Positions 9,999 through 19,249 of a stretch of DNA of 64,000 bases are shown here, piece after piece. The DNA is from Myxococcales bacterium. GTDB taxonomy: Bacteria > Myxococcota_A > Bradymonadia > UBA7976 > UBA1532. Location: contig JACKDL010000001.1 of NCBI GenBank assembly GCA_020633555.1, positions 620,001-684,000 on the forward strand, in the 5' to 3' direction. The translations under genes were made by a program, and so were the position numbers. Below the pieces are notes generated by a model. It ran no database searches, had not been told where the DNA came from, and saw only the letters and a list, made by a program, of their open reading frames with translations. The first letter of the stretch is position 1; every line of letters starts with the position of its first letter.

Positions 9999-10900
9999 AG
10001 CGGGCTGCCCGCCTCGTCGCAGCGCACGAAGCGCCCCGACTCGGGCTCGTGGATGTGGCGCTCGATGCCTGCCAGGGCGCCGTCGCGGATGACGTAGATG
10101 TTGAACTCGGCCCGCCGCTTCTTGCCCGACCGGCTCGCCGACGCCACCTGCACGATGGGCACGGGTGTGCCGGGCAACTGCATCCGTTTGAACTCGTGGT
10201 TGTGGCCGTGCACCACGAGCTGCGGGCCCCGCTCGCCCGCCTTCCACAGCCGGGCGATCAGCGCCTCGGCGTCCGTCAGGCGGCGCATGTTGTCCATGGG
10301 CCGCGCGGGCTCGGGCAGCAGCGGGTGGTGCAAGATCAGCAGCCGGAAGCGATCCTTGGCCTCCTTGCGCCGGAAGGCCTGCTCCATCGCATCGAGCTGG
10401 GCCTCGCCCACCCGCCCGGTGGCCATGAAGACCGGGGTCGGGATGGCCGTGCTCAGGCCCACCACGTACAGGCCGTCCAGCACCCGGCACACGGGGTACT
10501 GCTGGGCCCCCGGCACGGTGACGTCGCGGGGCTGCCACGCCTGGAAGTAGCGCTCGAACAGGCCGTTGGCCACCGCATCCTTGGCGTAGTAGTCGTGGTT
10601 GCCGGGCACCAGGGTCAGCGTCTGCGGCGGGAACACCTCCTCCAGCAGCCGGTGAACCCGCTGAAACTCAGGCTCCAACGCCAGGTTCACCAGATCGCCC
10701 GTGCACACCGTGTGATCGGGCTCGGCCTCGGCCACCGCGTCCAGGAGCTGCTCGAAGATCTCCACCCGGTAGTGGCGCGACCGGGCCAGGGCCAGGTTCA
10801 CGGCGCCCGACCAGCGCTTGTTCAGGAACTGCCCCGGCCGCGCCCCGCGCAGCGACAGGACGTGGGTGTCCGAGAAGTGGGCGACGCGCAGCACGCTCAT
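9995..10900 (-). CDS. calcineurin-like metallophosphoesterase
   Basis: 301-residue cytoplasmic phosphoesterase with the complete dimetal signature: DTH in VAHFSDTHVLS (residues 7-17), GDLVN, GNHDYY, HHPLL and VHGHNHEF. The start ATG overlaps the stop of the large lipoprotein gene upstream (ATGA). Family substrates range from phosphodiesters and cyclic nucleotides to phospholipid headgroups, so the substrate is unknown; the ribosome coupling to an exported lipoprotein gives no clear hint. The Arg/Asn-rich LNKRWSGAVNLALARSR insertion after the first motif resembles the UDP-2,3-diacylglucosamine/ICC-like subgroups, weakly. Confidence 0.85.
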   Translation of the reverse strand: MSVLRVAHFSDTHVLSLRGARPGQFLNKRWSGAVNLALARSRHYRVEIFEQLLDAVAEAEPDHTVCTGDLVNLALEPEFQRVHRLLEEVFPPQTLTLVPGNHDYYAKDAVANGLFERYFQAWQPRDVTVPGAQQYPVCRVLDGLYVVGLSTAIPTPVFMATGRVGEAQLDAMEQAFRRKEAKDRFRLLILHHPLLPEPARPMDNMRRLTDAEALIARLWKAGERGPQLVVHGHNHEFKRMQLPGTPVPIVQVASASRSGKKRRAEFNIYVIRDGALAGIERHIHEPESGRFVRCDEAGSPL

Positions 10901-13900
10901 GGCAGGGTCCAGTTCAGGGTGTAGGTGTTGCGGGCGTCCAGGAAGCCGTCCACGCGGATCAGCAGGTCGCCGGGCGCGGCCACCTGCACCACAACCTCCT
11001 CGGCGTCGCCTTCGGTGCGGCTCTCGCCCAGCAGCCGGTCGGCCTGGCCGTCGAACACCTGCAGATCCAGATCGCCCTGCGCGTGGGGGAAGGCCAGCCG
11101 GACGGTCACCGCGCCGGCGGCGGCCACGGGCAGGCGGAACCAGTCCTCGGTGAAGGCGCACAGCACGCCGTCCTCCAGCCGCTCGTCCTCAGGGGCCAGG
11201 GGCGTGGCCGACCGCGGCCCCTCGTTCTCTCGGTCGTCGTCGTCGACGCATGCGCCCACCACCTCCAGCGCCGCAGCCCCGCGGTTGTTGCCCGGGCGCA
11301 GATCGGCCACCTCGCGCTCGGGGTCCACGTCCACCACCAGGAAGCGGGCGCCGGCGGCGGCGTCGAGCGGCAAGGTGACCCGCTGGGTGACCACCGTCTC
11401 GGCGGCCCCGGGCAGCGCGGGCACCCGGCCCTCGGCCACCACCCGATCGTCTGCGGAGGGCAGCCCGTCATCGGAGAGGAGGTAGCGCACCCGCACGTTC
11501 ACAGCCCCATCGCCGCGGTTGTTGGCGATGGTGGTCACCACCCGCAGATCCTGGCCGGCCTCGGCCTGGGCCGACGACAGCGCCACGTCCAGGACCTCCA
11601 GGTCCGTGCCGCTCACCCCCGCCACCGTCAGGCTGTAGACCACCGGCTCCGCGGCCACCACCGCTGCTCGCAGGCGGTACTCGCCGGTGCGCACAGCCTG
11701 GTGGGTGATCCGGCGCCCATCCTCTTCAATGAGGGCGCCGTCGGGCCCGAAGAGCGCGATGCGCACGCCCGCGGCCCCCGAAGCCACCTGGAAGCTCACG
11801 GTGTTGCCCACCGGGATGTTGAACCGGAACCAGTCCTCGTCGCCGGCGCACAGCATCAGGTCGTGGTTCCCGTCGGGCAGCAAGGCGGCCGAGTCGCGGT
11901 TGCCGTTGGGCTCGAAGCCGTCGTCCATGCAGTCGTCGGCGTCCTCCACGGCCACGGTCAGGCGGTAGCCGTTGCTCGTGTTTACCGCGTCGCCGGCGCT
12001 CAGGTAGACCCGCACGAAGTACTGGCCCGCGGCCGGGGCCCGCAGCAACACCACCGACTCCTCGTCGCGGAAGCTCTCGGAGGTGTCCAGCACCGTCTGG
12101 CCATCAGGCCCGTACAGCGCCAGCTCCAGGTCGCCCTGGGCGTTGTCGAAGCGCGCGGTCACCTGCAGGCGCTGCCCCTCGGCCACCGCCACCTGGTACC
12201 AGTCGTCGTTGCCGCGGCAGGCGGCCAGATCGGCGTGCTCCCCCGGCGGCAGCGCCGCGGCGCCCAGCGCCGGGCCCTCCAGGCCACTGGCGTTGGGCTC
12301 GAAGTCATCCTCGGGGCAGGCCTGCGCCTCATCGACGCGCAGGGTGCCGAAGGCCACGTTGTTGGCCTCATCGGCCTCATCCACCGTCTCGGCCACGTCC
12401 GCCGTCAAGCGCACACGGTAGAGGCCATCGGGCACGAGCTGCGGCAAGGTCACCCGCACGCTGTCGGTGACGCGCTGTCCGCCCTCGAGCGCCGCCGTCG
12501 TGCCCGGCGGCAGCGCGATGGGCGCCCCGCCGTCCGCCGGCACCAGCGCCACGCCGATCTGGGACTCGCCGGCCGCCGCCAGCCCCAGGTTGTGCACCGT
12601 GTGGCGCACCAGGAAGCTACCGCCGGGCTCCACCACGCCGGGCTGGGCGCTCACGCCGCTCAGCCGCAGGTCGGGCGCGTCGGCGGCGTCGGTCAGGGTG
12701 ACGGCCAGGTCGTAGGCCAGCGGCCCGTCTGCGGTGACCTCCACGTAGGCGCGGTAGGCGCCCGCGCGAGGCTCCACGAAGGCGCCCACCTGGCCCGCCT
12801 CGCCCTCGCCCAGCGCCAGGGCCGCGTCATCCCCGTCCACCACGCGCAGCGCGGCCCGGCCGGCGGCGGGGTCGTGACTCACGGCCACCTCGAGCACCTG
12901 CCCGGCGCCCACCTGCACCTCGAACCAGTCGGCGTCGTCGCACAGGCCAAGCCCCTGCAGGGTGCCGGCCGCCACGGCCGTGGCCTGGGCGCGCACGTCG
13001 TTGGGCTCGTTGGCCTGATCCTCGGCGCACCCGCCCATGGCGCCCTGCACCACCAACGGGGTCGGCGCGAAGCCGGCGTTGTTCTCTTCGCTGCGCTCGC
13101 CCGTCAGCCGGTTGGCCGGATCGGCCACCAGGATGACCTGCCAGGTGTCCACGGCCTGGTCCAGATCCAGCGGCACCACCACCGTGCGCTCGATGGCGGC
13201 TGTCATCCCGCCGGGAATGCTGGCCACCGCGGTGAGGTCCAGCACCGGGTCATCGGGGTCGAGCCGCGCGTCTGCCGACAGCACCACGGCCACCTCGAAG
13301 CCACCGCTGGCGTCGACCCCGGGGTTGCTCACCTGCCCGGTGACCGTGATCTGATCCCCCGCGTCCACCTGTGCGGGCGCGAAGCCGACCGCCTCCATCA
13401 CGAGATCGAAGTCCGGCTCCCCGCCGAGCTGCAGCTCGCGCTGCAGCGTGCGCTGGTTGTTGGCCGGGTTCACGTCGTCGGTGGAGCCGCCCGGATCCAC
13501 CTCGCCCCGGATCACGTAGCTGCCCGCCGCCAACCGGCGGTTGACGGGGAGCTGGAGGTCGAAGGCCTCGCTGGCGCCCGCCGCGAACCCCGGCACGTTG
13601 AGCGAGCGAAGCTGCACCGCGTCTCCGGGACCTGTCGGCACCGCAAACAGCCGAATGACGAAGCTGCGCTCCACGGCGGCGTCGCCCCGGTTCGCCAGGC
13701 GCAGGGTTCCTGTGAGCTGCTGTCCCCAGAAGGCGCGATCTTCGTTCACGCTCAGCTCGGTCAGCGCCAGGTCAACCCCCGCCACCTGGCCGGCCTCGGC
13801 CAGCGCGAACTGCCCGGGCCAGGCGCGCGTGTTGTTGTCCTCGCGCTGCTCCCCCACCGCCTCGCGGGCGTCGGCCACCACCAACAGGTGCCAGGTGCCC

Positions 13901-14889
13901 ACGGCGTCCATGGCCGGCAGGTCGATCAGATCATCGAAGGTGGCCTGATCGCCGGTGCCCAACGCGAAGCCGTCCCGGCGCCCCACCTGCAGGTCGCCGT
14001 CATCGAACACCTCGTCCGCGCTCAGGAAGAGCCCGTAGCCGGCCACCGGCACGACGCCGTCGCCCACGTTCGTCATGCACACCTGCACGGCGAGCTGGTC
14101 GCCGAGCTGGGCGATGGGCACCTGATCGGGCGGCAGCCGATCGAAGGCCGGGATGGCCAGGCCGCAGGGCACCAGATCGGGGCCATCCTCGGTGGGGTTG
14201 CGCACCTGCAGCGTAAAGGTGGCGAAGGCCACGTTGTTGGCGCGGTTGGAGTCCCCCACCCGGCCATCGGGATCGGCCACCACACCGACAAAATAGTCAC
14301 CGCTCGGCAGGGTGTCGGGCAGGTCGAAGGTGAAGGTCCCGCTGCCGTCCACCGGCCCGGCCTCGAAGCGGCGCTCGTAGATCACCAGGTCGCTGGCGTC
14401 GAAGGTCTGATCCGCCGACGCAAACGCCTGGAGGCGCCACCCGGCGGCGGGATCAGCCCCCGCGTTGCGGAGCAGCCAGGTGGCCTCCAGCGCCTCACCC
14501 GCCTGCACTCGCCGCGGCTGGAACCCGGGCTCCTCGACGGCGAGATCGGCGGGGGGCGCCAGGCTGAACGTCGTGGACGTCTTCCCGGAGGCGCCGCCCG
14601 CGCGCACAGTGACCGAGACCGTGTGCTCGCCGGGCGTCGCGAAGGTGTGTTCGGGCTCGGCCTCGTCGCTTGTGGCGCCGCCCCCGAAGTCCCACGCATA
14701 GGTGTAGTCCACCTCCAGCGGCCCGTTGTTGGGCGCGTGGAAGCGCACCGTCAGCGGGGCGTTGCCGCCCAGCTCGGGTTCAGCGCTGATCCGCACCTCG
14801 AAGGTGGGCGGGGCGGGATCATCGTCACAGCCCGGCAGCAGCAGCGCGGCGCCGAGCAGGGCGAGGAGTCCACAGCGGGCGATTCCCAT
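10897..14889 (-). CDS. giant lipoprotein with PKD, CARDB and cysteine-paired PPC domains
   Basis: 1330 residues. The N-terminus is a lipoprotein signal ending LLLPGC with Cys21, followed by DDD. After it comes one PKD-like domain (about 30-110, with YTYAWDFGGG), then CARDB-type immunoglobulin-like repeats at about 115-235, 240-365, 370-490 and 495-615, a PPC domain at about 620-735, CARDB at 740-850, PPC at 860-980 and 985-1100, CARDB at 1105-1220 and a final PPC to the C-terminus. CARDB blocks repeat the ADPxxxVxExxxxNN pattern. Each PPC starts with Cys-x-Asp-Asp..EPN and has a second Cys just before DW(F/Y). No catalytic domain was seen; the protein is probably a surface adhesin-like or scaffold lipoprotein. 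Asp residues after the cysteine would, by the E. coli rule, favour inner-membrane retention. It leads a chain of five tightly packed genes. Confidence 0.85.
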   Translation of the reverse strand: MGIARCGLLALLGAALLLPGCDDDPAPPTFEVRISAEPELGGNAPLTVRFHAPNNGPLEVDYTYAWDFGGGATSDEAEPEHTFATPGEHTVSVTVRAGGASGKTSTTFSLAPPADLAVEEPGFQPRRVQAGEALEATWLLRNAGADPAAGWRLQAFASADQTFDASDLVIYERRFEAGPVDGSGTFTFDLPDTLPSGDYFVGVVADPDGRVGDSNRANNVAFATFTLQVRNPTEDGPDLVPCGLAIPAFDRLPPDQVPIAQLGDQLAVQVCMTNVGDGVVPVAGYGLFLSADEVFDDGDLQVGRRDGFALGTGDQATFDDLIDLPAMDAVGTWHLLVVADAREAVGEQREDNNTRAWPGQFALAEAGQVAGVDLALTELSVNEDRAFWGQQLTGTLRLANRGDAAVERSFVIRLFAVPTGPGDAVQLRSLNVPGFAAGASEAFDLQLPVNRRLAAGSYVIRGEVDPGGSTDDVNPANNQRTLQRELQLGGEPDFDLVMEAVGFAPAQVDAGDQITVTGQVSNPGVDASGGFEVAVVLSADARLDPDDPVLDLTAVASIPGGMTAAIERTVVVPLDLDQAVDTWQVILVADPANRLTGERSEENNAGFAPTPLVVQGAMGGCAEDQANEPNDVRAQATAVAAGTLQGLGLCDDADWFEVQVGAGQVLEVAVSHDPAAGRAALRVVDGDDAALALGEGEAGQVGAFVEPRAGAYRAYVEVTADGPLAYDLAVTLTDAADAPDLRLSGVSAQPGVVEPGGSFLVRHTVHNLGLAAAGESQIGVALVPADGGAPIALPPGTTAALEGGQRVTDSVRVTLPQLVPDGLYRVRLTADVAETVDEADEANNVAFGTLRVDEAQACPEDDFEPNASGLEGPALGAAALPPGEHADLAACRGNDDWYQVAVAEGQRLQVTARFDNAQGDLELALYGPDGQTVLDTSESFRDEESVVLLRAPAAGQYFVRVYLSAGDAVNTSNGYRLTVAVEDADDCMDDGFEPNGNRDSAALLPDGNHDLMLCAGDEDWFRFNIPVGNTVSFQVASGAAGVRIALFGPDGALIEEDGRRITHQAVRTGEYRLRAAVVAAEPVVYSLTVAGVSGTDLEVLDVALSSAQAEAGQDLRVVTTIANNRGDGAVNVRVRYLLSDDGLPSADDRVVAEGRVPALPGAAETVVTQRVTLPLDAAAGARFLVVDVDPEREVADLRPGNNRGAAALEVVGACVDDDDRENEGPRSATPLAPEDERLEDGVLCAFTEDWFRLPVAAAGAVTVRLAFPHAQGDLDLQVFDGQADRLLGESRTEGDAEEVVVQVAAPGDLLIRVDGFLDARNTYTLNWTLP

Positions 14890-14993
14890 GGCGCAGGCCT
14901 TCCGTCAAAGCGTGGAGCGGCGGGCGTGGCCGCTGGCATCGCCCCCACGAGACCGATGCCGCGGCGTCTCGCGGGGCCGCCAGCGTCGGGCGA

Positions 14994-15023
14994 ACCTTAC
15001 CCAGCCAGTTGGCCGGCGGGCAA
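14994..15023 (-). promoter_or_regulatory. candidate promoter of the giant lipoprotein operon
   Basis: Minus-strand TTGCCC (15023-15018), 18-base spacer, TAAGGT (14999-14994), about 100 bases ahead of the ATG. It lies back to back with a plus-strand promoter candidate at 15081. Confidence 0.35.
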
Positions 15024-15080
15024 GGCGGACCGAGCCCCCGTTGGAGCCCGAATTGGCCTGAATCCAGGGGGTTGAAAGCC

Positions 15081-15109
15081 TTGACCCCTGTGTATGTGCG
15101 GGATAGTTT
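15081..15109 (+). promoter_or_regulatory. candidate promoter for the Pro/Ala-rich membrane protein gene
   Basis: TTGACC (15081-15086), 17-base spacer, TAGTTT (15104-15109), 47 bases before the TTG start. It is one of several sites in the window fitting TTGACN-N17-TAGNNT. Confidence 0.45.
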
Positions 15110-15155
15110 CGGCCAGCACTGATCCGCCACCCCGAAAGCGCCGCCGGAGGTGCCC

Positions 15156-16547
15156 TTGAGCGACGAGGGAAAGAAGTCGGGCCCGCGAGACCTCAGCGAT
15201 TTGAGGGCCCGCCTCGGCATGTTGAACAAGGGGCCCGCGAGCCGGCCCCCTGGTCCGGCCGCGCCCGTGGCGTCGAACCCGTTCGCGCCGAAGCCCACGC
15301 CTGCGCTTGGGCCCATCGATCTGCAGGCCGATCCCGACGCCGAGCTCGGGGCCGACACCGCGATCGTCCGCATCGGGCCTCCGCCCGAGGCCACTCCGGC
15401 CCCTGCGCCGGTGGCCGCGCCGATCCCGGCGCCGCCCGCCCCTGCGCCTGCCGCCCCGGCGGGGCTCGATCTGGGCGGTGATCTGTTCAGCACGCCCCGG
15501 CCGACGCCTGCCGCTCAGCCCGCGGCCCGGCCCGCCAGCATGCCGGCGGCGCCCGCGCCCGTGTTTGCCGACACCCGGCTGCCAGCGGCGCCGGCGGAGC
15601 CCGAGCCGCCGAAGGTCGAGGCCGCCTTCGCCCACCCGCTCCAGCAGGGCGCCTACCGCCAGGCCGCCAAGCCCGTGGACCTCAGCGCCGCCGAAGAGGA
15701 GGCCCTGCAGTCCTTCGAGGGCAAGCAGGCGGGCGTGAAGCCGGTGATGGCCATCGCGCTCACCTTGGGCGTGGCCGCGTTGACGTTGGTGTTCGGCTTC
15801 CTGCTGGGCAACAACCGCTCCGTCCGGCAGCGGATCAACCAGCAGATCGAGGCCTCGGTGATGGTGAAGGAGCGCATGCTCCCGATCCTCGAGCGCATCA
15901 ACGAGGTGGCCCCGGTCATCGAGGCCCTCTACGTGTACGCCAAGCAGGGCAAGGTCGACTGGGCGAAGGTCAACGCCATCCCCACCAACCTGCCGGACGT
16001 GCAGGGCGGCTTCCTGCTCAGCACCCCGGTGCCCCTCGAGCAGAACCTGGCCCGCAACATGGCTCGCGCCGTGACCGATCTGAAGGGGCTGTTCACGGCC
16101 CTGCGCGATCACCGCGACACCACCATGAACGTCGACAAGGCCGAGCTGAAGGCGTTGGAGAAGGGCGACAGCTTCGGCCAGTTCCAGCAGTACGCCATCT
16201 ACGCCAAGCCCCGTGACCCGAAGGATCCTGCGGTCCAGAAGGGCGTGCCGCCCTCGGGCCGGGTGATTGCGCTGGTGGGCAAGGCCGAGAAGCGGGCCGA
16301 CGCCGATGGCTTCGCCATCCCCATCCGTAAGCGCGAGTCCGAGCAGCCCGAGCTGGTCCCCGTCGAGGACATCACGCTGATCCCGAAGACGGATCTGCTC
16401 GGCTCGGGGACCACGAACGCCATGACCATGTACGTCAAGCGCGTCGAGGACCTGAAGCGGCGGCTGGACGAGATCAAGCCCTACCGCCAGGCCCTCGAAG
16501 AGCAGCTCAAGCAGCAGGCGGGCCGCGAGAAGGTCTGGGCGCCCTGA
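15156..16547 (+). CDS. Pro/Ala-rich single-span membrane protein, unknown function
   Basis: 463 residues from a TTG five bases after GGAGG; the GTG two codons earlier lies in the ribosome site itself and was rejected. N-terminal motif DLSDLRARLGML (about residues 12-23) is followed by a long Pro/Ala-rich disordered region to about 190. A single transmembrane helix sits at about 197-218 (MAIALTLGVAALTLVFGFLLG), and after it comes a helical, partly coiled extracytoplasmic region with alternating charge. The layout, a short conserved N-terminal helix on a disordered cytoplasmic arm, looks like an interaction partner of a cytoplasmic complex, but this is inference. Function unknown. It converges on the next gene with a 15-base gap. 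Confidence 0.75.
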   Translation: MSDEGKKSGPRDLSDLRARLGMLNKGPASRPPGPAAPVASNPFAPKPTPALGPIDLQADPDAELGADTAIVRIGPPPEATPAPAPVAAPIPAPPAPAPAAPAGLDLGGDLFSTPRPTPAAQPAARPASMPAAPAPVFADTRLPAAPAEPEPPKVEAAFAHPLQQGAYRQAAKPVDLSAAEEEALQSFEGKQAGVKPVMAIALTLGVAALTLVFGFLLGNNRSVRQRINQQIEASVMVKERMLPILERINEVAPVIEALYVYAKQGKVDWAKVNAIPTNLPDVQGGFLLSTPVPLEQNLARNMARAVTDLKGLFTALRDHRDTTMNVDKAELKALEKGDSFGQFQQYAIYAKPRDPKDPAVQKGVPPSGRVIALVGKAEKRADADGFAIPIRKRESEQPELVPVEDITLIPKTDLLGSGTTNAMTMYVKRVEDLKRRLDEIKPYRQALEEQLKQQAGREKVWAP

Positions 16548-16562
16548 GCGCGCCCGGGCGGC

Positions 16563-19175
16563 TCAGCCTGCGCGGTCGGCCCCTGCTGATCCCGGCGAGC
16601 TGCCCAAACCGTCCCCGCCCCAGCCGGCCTGCTCGGCCACCCCCGCCGCCACGAAGCTCCCCCGCGCCGCCAACTCGGCGCGCTCGGCGAGGCGATTCAT
16701 CAGTTCATCCAGCAGCGTCCCGCCCGCCTCGGGCGCCAGCCAGAGGCTGATGCGGCGGCGATCGCGCAGCACGAGGCGCACATTCACGTGCGACCGGCGG
16801 CGCTCGACCAACGCCGCCAAGGCCGCGTCGACGCCCCCGGCGCCCAAGAGGACGGCGGCGCCCCCGGTGGCCCAGGCCGTGCTCTCGCTGCGCAGCCCGG
16901 CGTACAGCAGGGCGCCGCCCACCAGCCCCCCGGCGACCAGGGCAGCCGCGCCCAGGCTCGCCGGAAACAGCCACATCCCGCGCTCCACTTCGACGCCCTC
17001 GACGGCGTCTAGCGGCACCTCGACCACGTGCTCGCGCTGGGCGCCGCCTCGGCGCCGGGTGTGGCGCAGCACGAGCCCATGGGTCGTGAGCGAGATCCGC
17101 GCCGACTGCTGCCACCCCAGAACACGGCCGACCAGAGCCGTCGCCTCGCGCCAGAACGGGAGCGCGAGGTAGCTGCTCAGCACGTCCAGCCAGCCCCCCT
17201 CACCCACTCGGGCCAGCAGGCACGCAGCATCGAAGGCGGCGGGCGCAGCTTGGGCGTCCATCGCCCGTCGAGTCGCGGGCGGCACCCACCCAAGGGGCTC
17301 GGCCGTCGTCGTCGGCGCCGTCGGCCGGTCGGGCCTCACGCCAAACGTCGACGCGTCCCCCGCCGTGACGGGGGCCAGCGCCAAGAGCTGAGCCGCAGCC
17401 GCGCGTCGTCGGCTGGCGTCGGGGGTCCCCGGCGTGCGCAGATCGGCGAAGAGCGCCCCCAGGGCCCGCTCCCCGGGGCCCAGCCAGCCGGCGCCGGCGC
17501 TGGGATCCATCCGCCAGCAGTCCACCAGCCGGGCGTGCACGCTCGCCCGCACCCCGTCGTCAACGCCCGCCGCCGCCAAGGTGGCGTCGCAGCGGCGAAG
17601 CACGTCGCCCAAGGCACCGCAGAACCGTCCCAGCAGCCGAGAGCGCCCATCCACGTCGGCCGCATACCCGGTGGCGCGCTCCACCAGCCGCTGCTGGAGG
17701 GCGTCTACGGGGCCCCAAGCCCGGTCATCCTCACGCAGCAGGGCGGCCAGGTTGGTGGCCATGGTGTCCCGGAAGAGCTGATCGTTGAGCGGGTGGCTCA
17801 CCCCCGCGGGGGTGAAGATCGACAACCACGTGCTCAGGACGCGCTGCCGCAGTTGGCTCGCCTGAGGCCGGCGCGCCAACCCTGGGTGGGCCGCCGCCGC
17901 CACCGGCAGCAGGCTCGTGCGCAGGCTCCGCGGGTTCGGGCGCACCGTGTCCAGCAGCGCGTCCAGGCTGTGCTCGGCCGCCCGTTCACCCACCGTGGCC
18001 ACGATGCCCTCCGACAAGGCCACCAGCGCCGGCCCCGGCCGTGGCACCAAGGCCACCTGGGCGTGGATCTCGGCCAGGGCACCGACCACGTCGGGGAACG
18101 GGCGCTCCCGCGCCGCCGCGAGCACGTCGGCCACCACCGTCGCCCCGTGTCCATGGTGCAACGCGAACACCGCGCACGACACGGCCGCCGGCTGCCCGTC
18201 CAGCAACAGCCGGCGCATGATGGCGGGATCTTCCACCACCGCCGGGGTGTGGGCGATGGCGTGCAACATGTCCACGTCCTGGCACTGCTCGAGCAGCGCC
18301 TGGGCCCAGCGGCCGCGGCCCGTGGGGGCGTGCAGCAAGCGGTCCACATGGCGCTTCAGCGTCCCCCAGGCCGCGCTGGGCACGGGATCGATGCCTCGCG
18401 CCTCACGCAGCAACAGGTGTGGCAGGAGCCAGGGCCCCGCCGGGGCGGTTGCGCGGGCGTTCACCTCGATGACCACCCGCTCCACGTAGATGGCCCAAAA
18501 CCGCGCGTCGTCCTCCGGGCGGCAGGCCAGGTGGATGTAGTCGGCCACCTGAGCGCGGCTCCAGCGCTCCAGGGCCGGCAGCGCCGCGACCAGCCGGGCG
18601 GTGATCGCGCGGCGGGCTGCCAGCGGCCGCTGCCCCAACGCCGCGTGGAAGCCCAGGGCGAACAGGGCCCCCATGGCCGCGCCCATCTCCACCGGAGCGC
18701 GGGCGGGCTCCGCCAGCAGGCTCACGAGCCCAACGCCGGCCTCGCCGGGCAGCTCGAAGCTGTAGAGGTCGAAGCCCACCTCCCGGGCTCGATCGGCAAC
18801 AGCGTCCACCGCGGGGCGCCGCCCGGCGCGCCCTTGCCCGAGCAGGGTGCACTCGAAGAGCAGCTGGCCCGCCAACAAGGCCTGGGGGGTGGTCATCACC
18901 GCGTCGAACACGGCGGCACGGTGGTCCTCGAGGGCTGCCTCCAGTGCTGCCAGGGTGGTGGCCGCCGGACCCTCCGCCGGCGGCTCCGGGAGCGCGTCGC
19001 GGGGCGCCGGGATGGCGGTCGGCACCGGCTCCAGGGGCAGACTGGGGTCCAGCGGGCTCAGCGTGATTGGGGACAGATCCGCGGGGGTGCCCAGGCGCTC
19101 GCGACCGAAGTCGCCGAAGCCATCCACGGGCGAGGGGGCCGGGGGCAGGAGGGCGGGCGGCGAATCCGAACCCAC
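16563..19175 (-). CDS. large protein of unknown function with C-terminal membrane segments
   Basis: About 870 residues if started from the GTG at 19175; the frame stays open upstream into the cyclophilin gene without a convincing ribosome site, so the start is uncertain (a GGGGAGG lies about 25 bases upstream of this GTG). The first ~70 residues are Pro-rich. Residues ~70-620 are all-helical and Leu/Ala/Arg-rich, without a catalytic motif I could recognise; HEAT-like or other alpha-solenoid packing is possible. Near the C-terminus a block resembling a PH-like/DUF regulatory sheet (VVEVPLDAVEGVEVERG) precedes two hydrophobic segments (about 755-795), then a charged tail. Not recognised as a known family. 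Confidence 0.6.
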   Translation of the reverse strand: MGSDSPPALLPPAPSPVDGFGDFGRERLGTPADLSPITLSPLDPSLPLEPVPTAIPAPRDALPEPPAEGPAATTLAALEAALEDHRAAVFDAVMTTPQALLAGQLLFECTLLGQGRAGRRPAVDAVADRAREVGFDLYSFELPGEAGVGLVSLLAEPARAPVEMGAAMGALFALGFHAALGQRPLAARRAITARLVAALPALERWSRAQVADYIHLACRPEDDARFWAIYVERVVIEVNARATAPAGPWLLPHLLLREARGIDPVPSAAWGTLKRHVDRLLHAPTGRGRWAQALLEQCQDVDMLHAIAHTPAVVEDPAIMRRLLLDGQPAAVSCAVFALHHGHGATVVADVLAAARERPFPDVVGALAEIHAQVALVPRPGPALVALSEGIVATVGERAAEHSLDALLDTVRPNPRSLRTSLLPVAAAAHPGLARRPQASQLRQRVLSTWLSIFTPAGVSHPLNDQLFRDTMATNLAALLREDDRAWGPVDALQQRLVERATGYAADVDGRSRLLGRFCGALGDVLRRCDATLAAAGVDDGVRASVHARLVDCWRMDPSAGAGWLGPGERALGALFADLRTPGTPDASRRRAAAAQLLALAPVTAGDASTFGVRPDRPTAPTTTAEPLGWVPPATRRAMDAQAAPAAFDAACLLARVGEGGWLDVLSSYLALPFWREATALVGRVLGWQQSARISLTTHGLVLRHTRRRGGAQREHVVEVPLDAVEGVEVERGMWLFPASLGAAALVAGGLVGGALLYAGLRSESTAWATGGAAVLLGAGGVDAALAALVERRRSHVNVRLVLRDRRRISLWLAPEAGGTLLDELMNRLAERAELAARGSFVAAGVAEQAGWGGDGLGSSPGSAGADRAG

Positions 19176-19249
19176 CGGCGCCGCGTCGCGGATCGACGCC
19201 TCCCCCCCCGAGACTGGGGGCGGCGGCTGTCGCTCGTCGGCCGGTCCGT

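Noticed and set aside
11083..15075. 1330-residue plus-strand open frame with exactly the length of the giant lipoprotein
   Set aside because: It is antisense to the lipoprotein over most of its length; equal length is coincidence from the absence of stops in GC-rich DNA, and no signal peptide or domain is seen.
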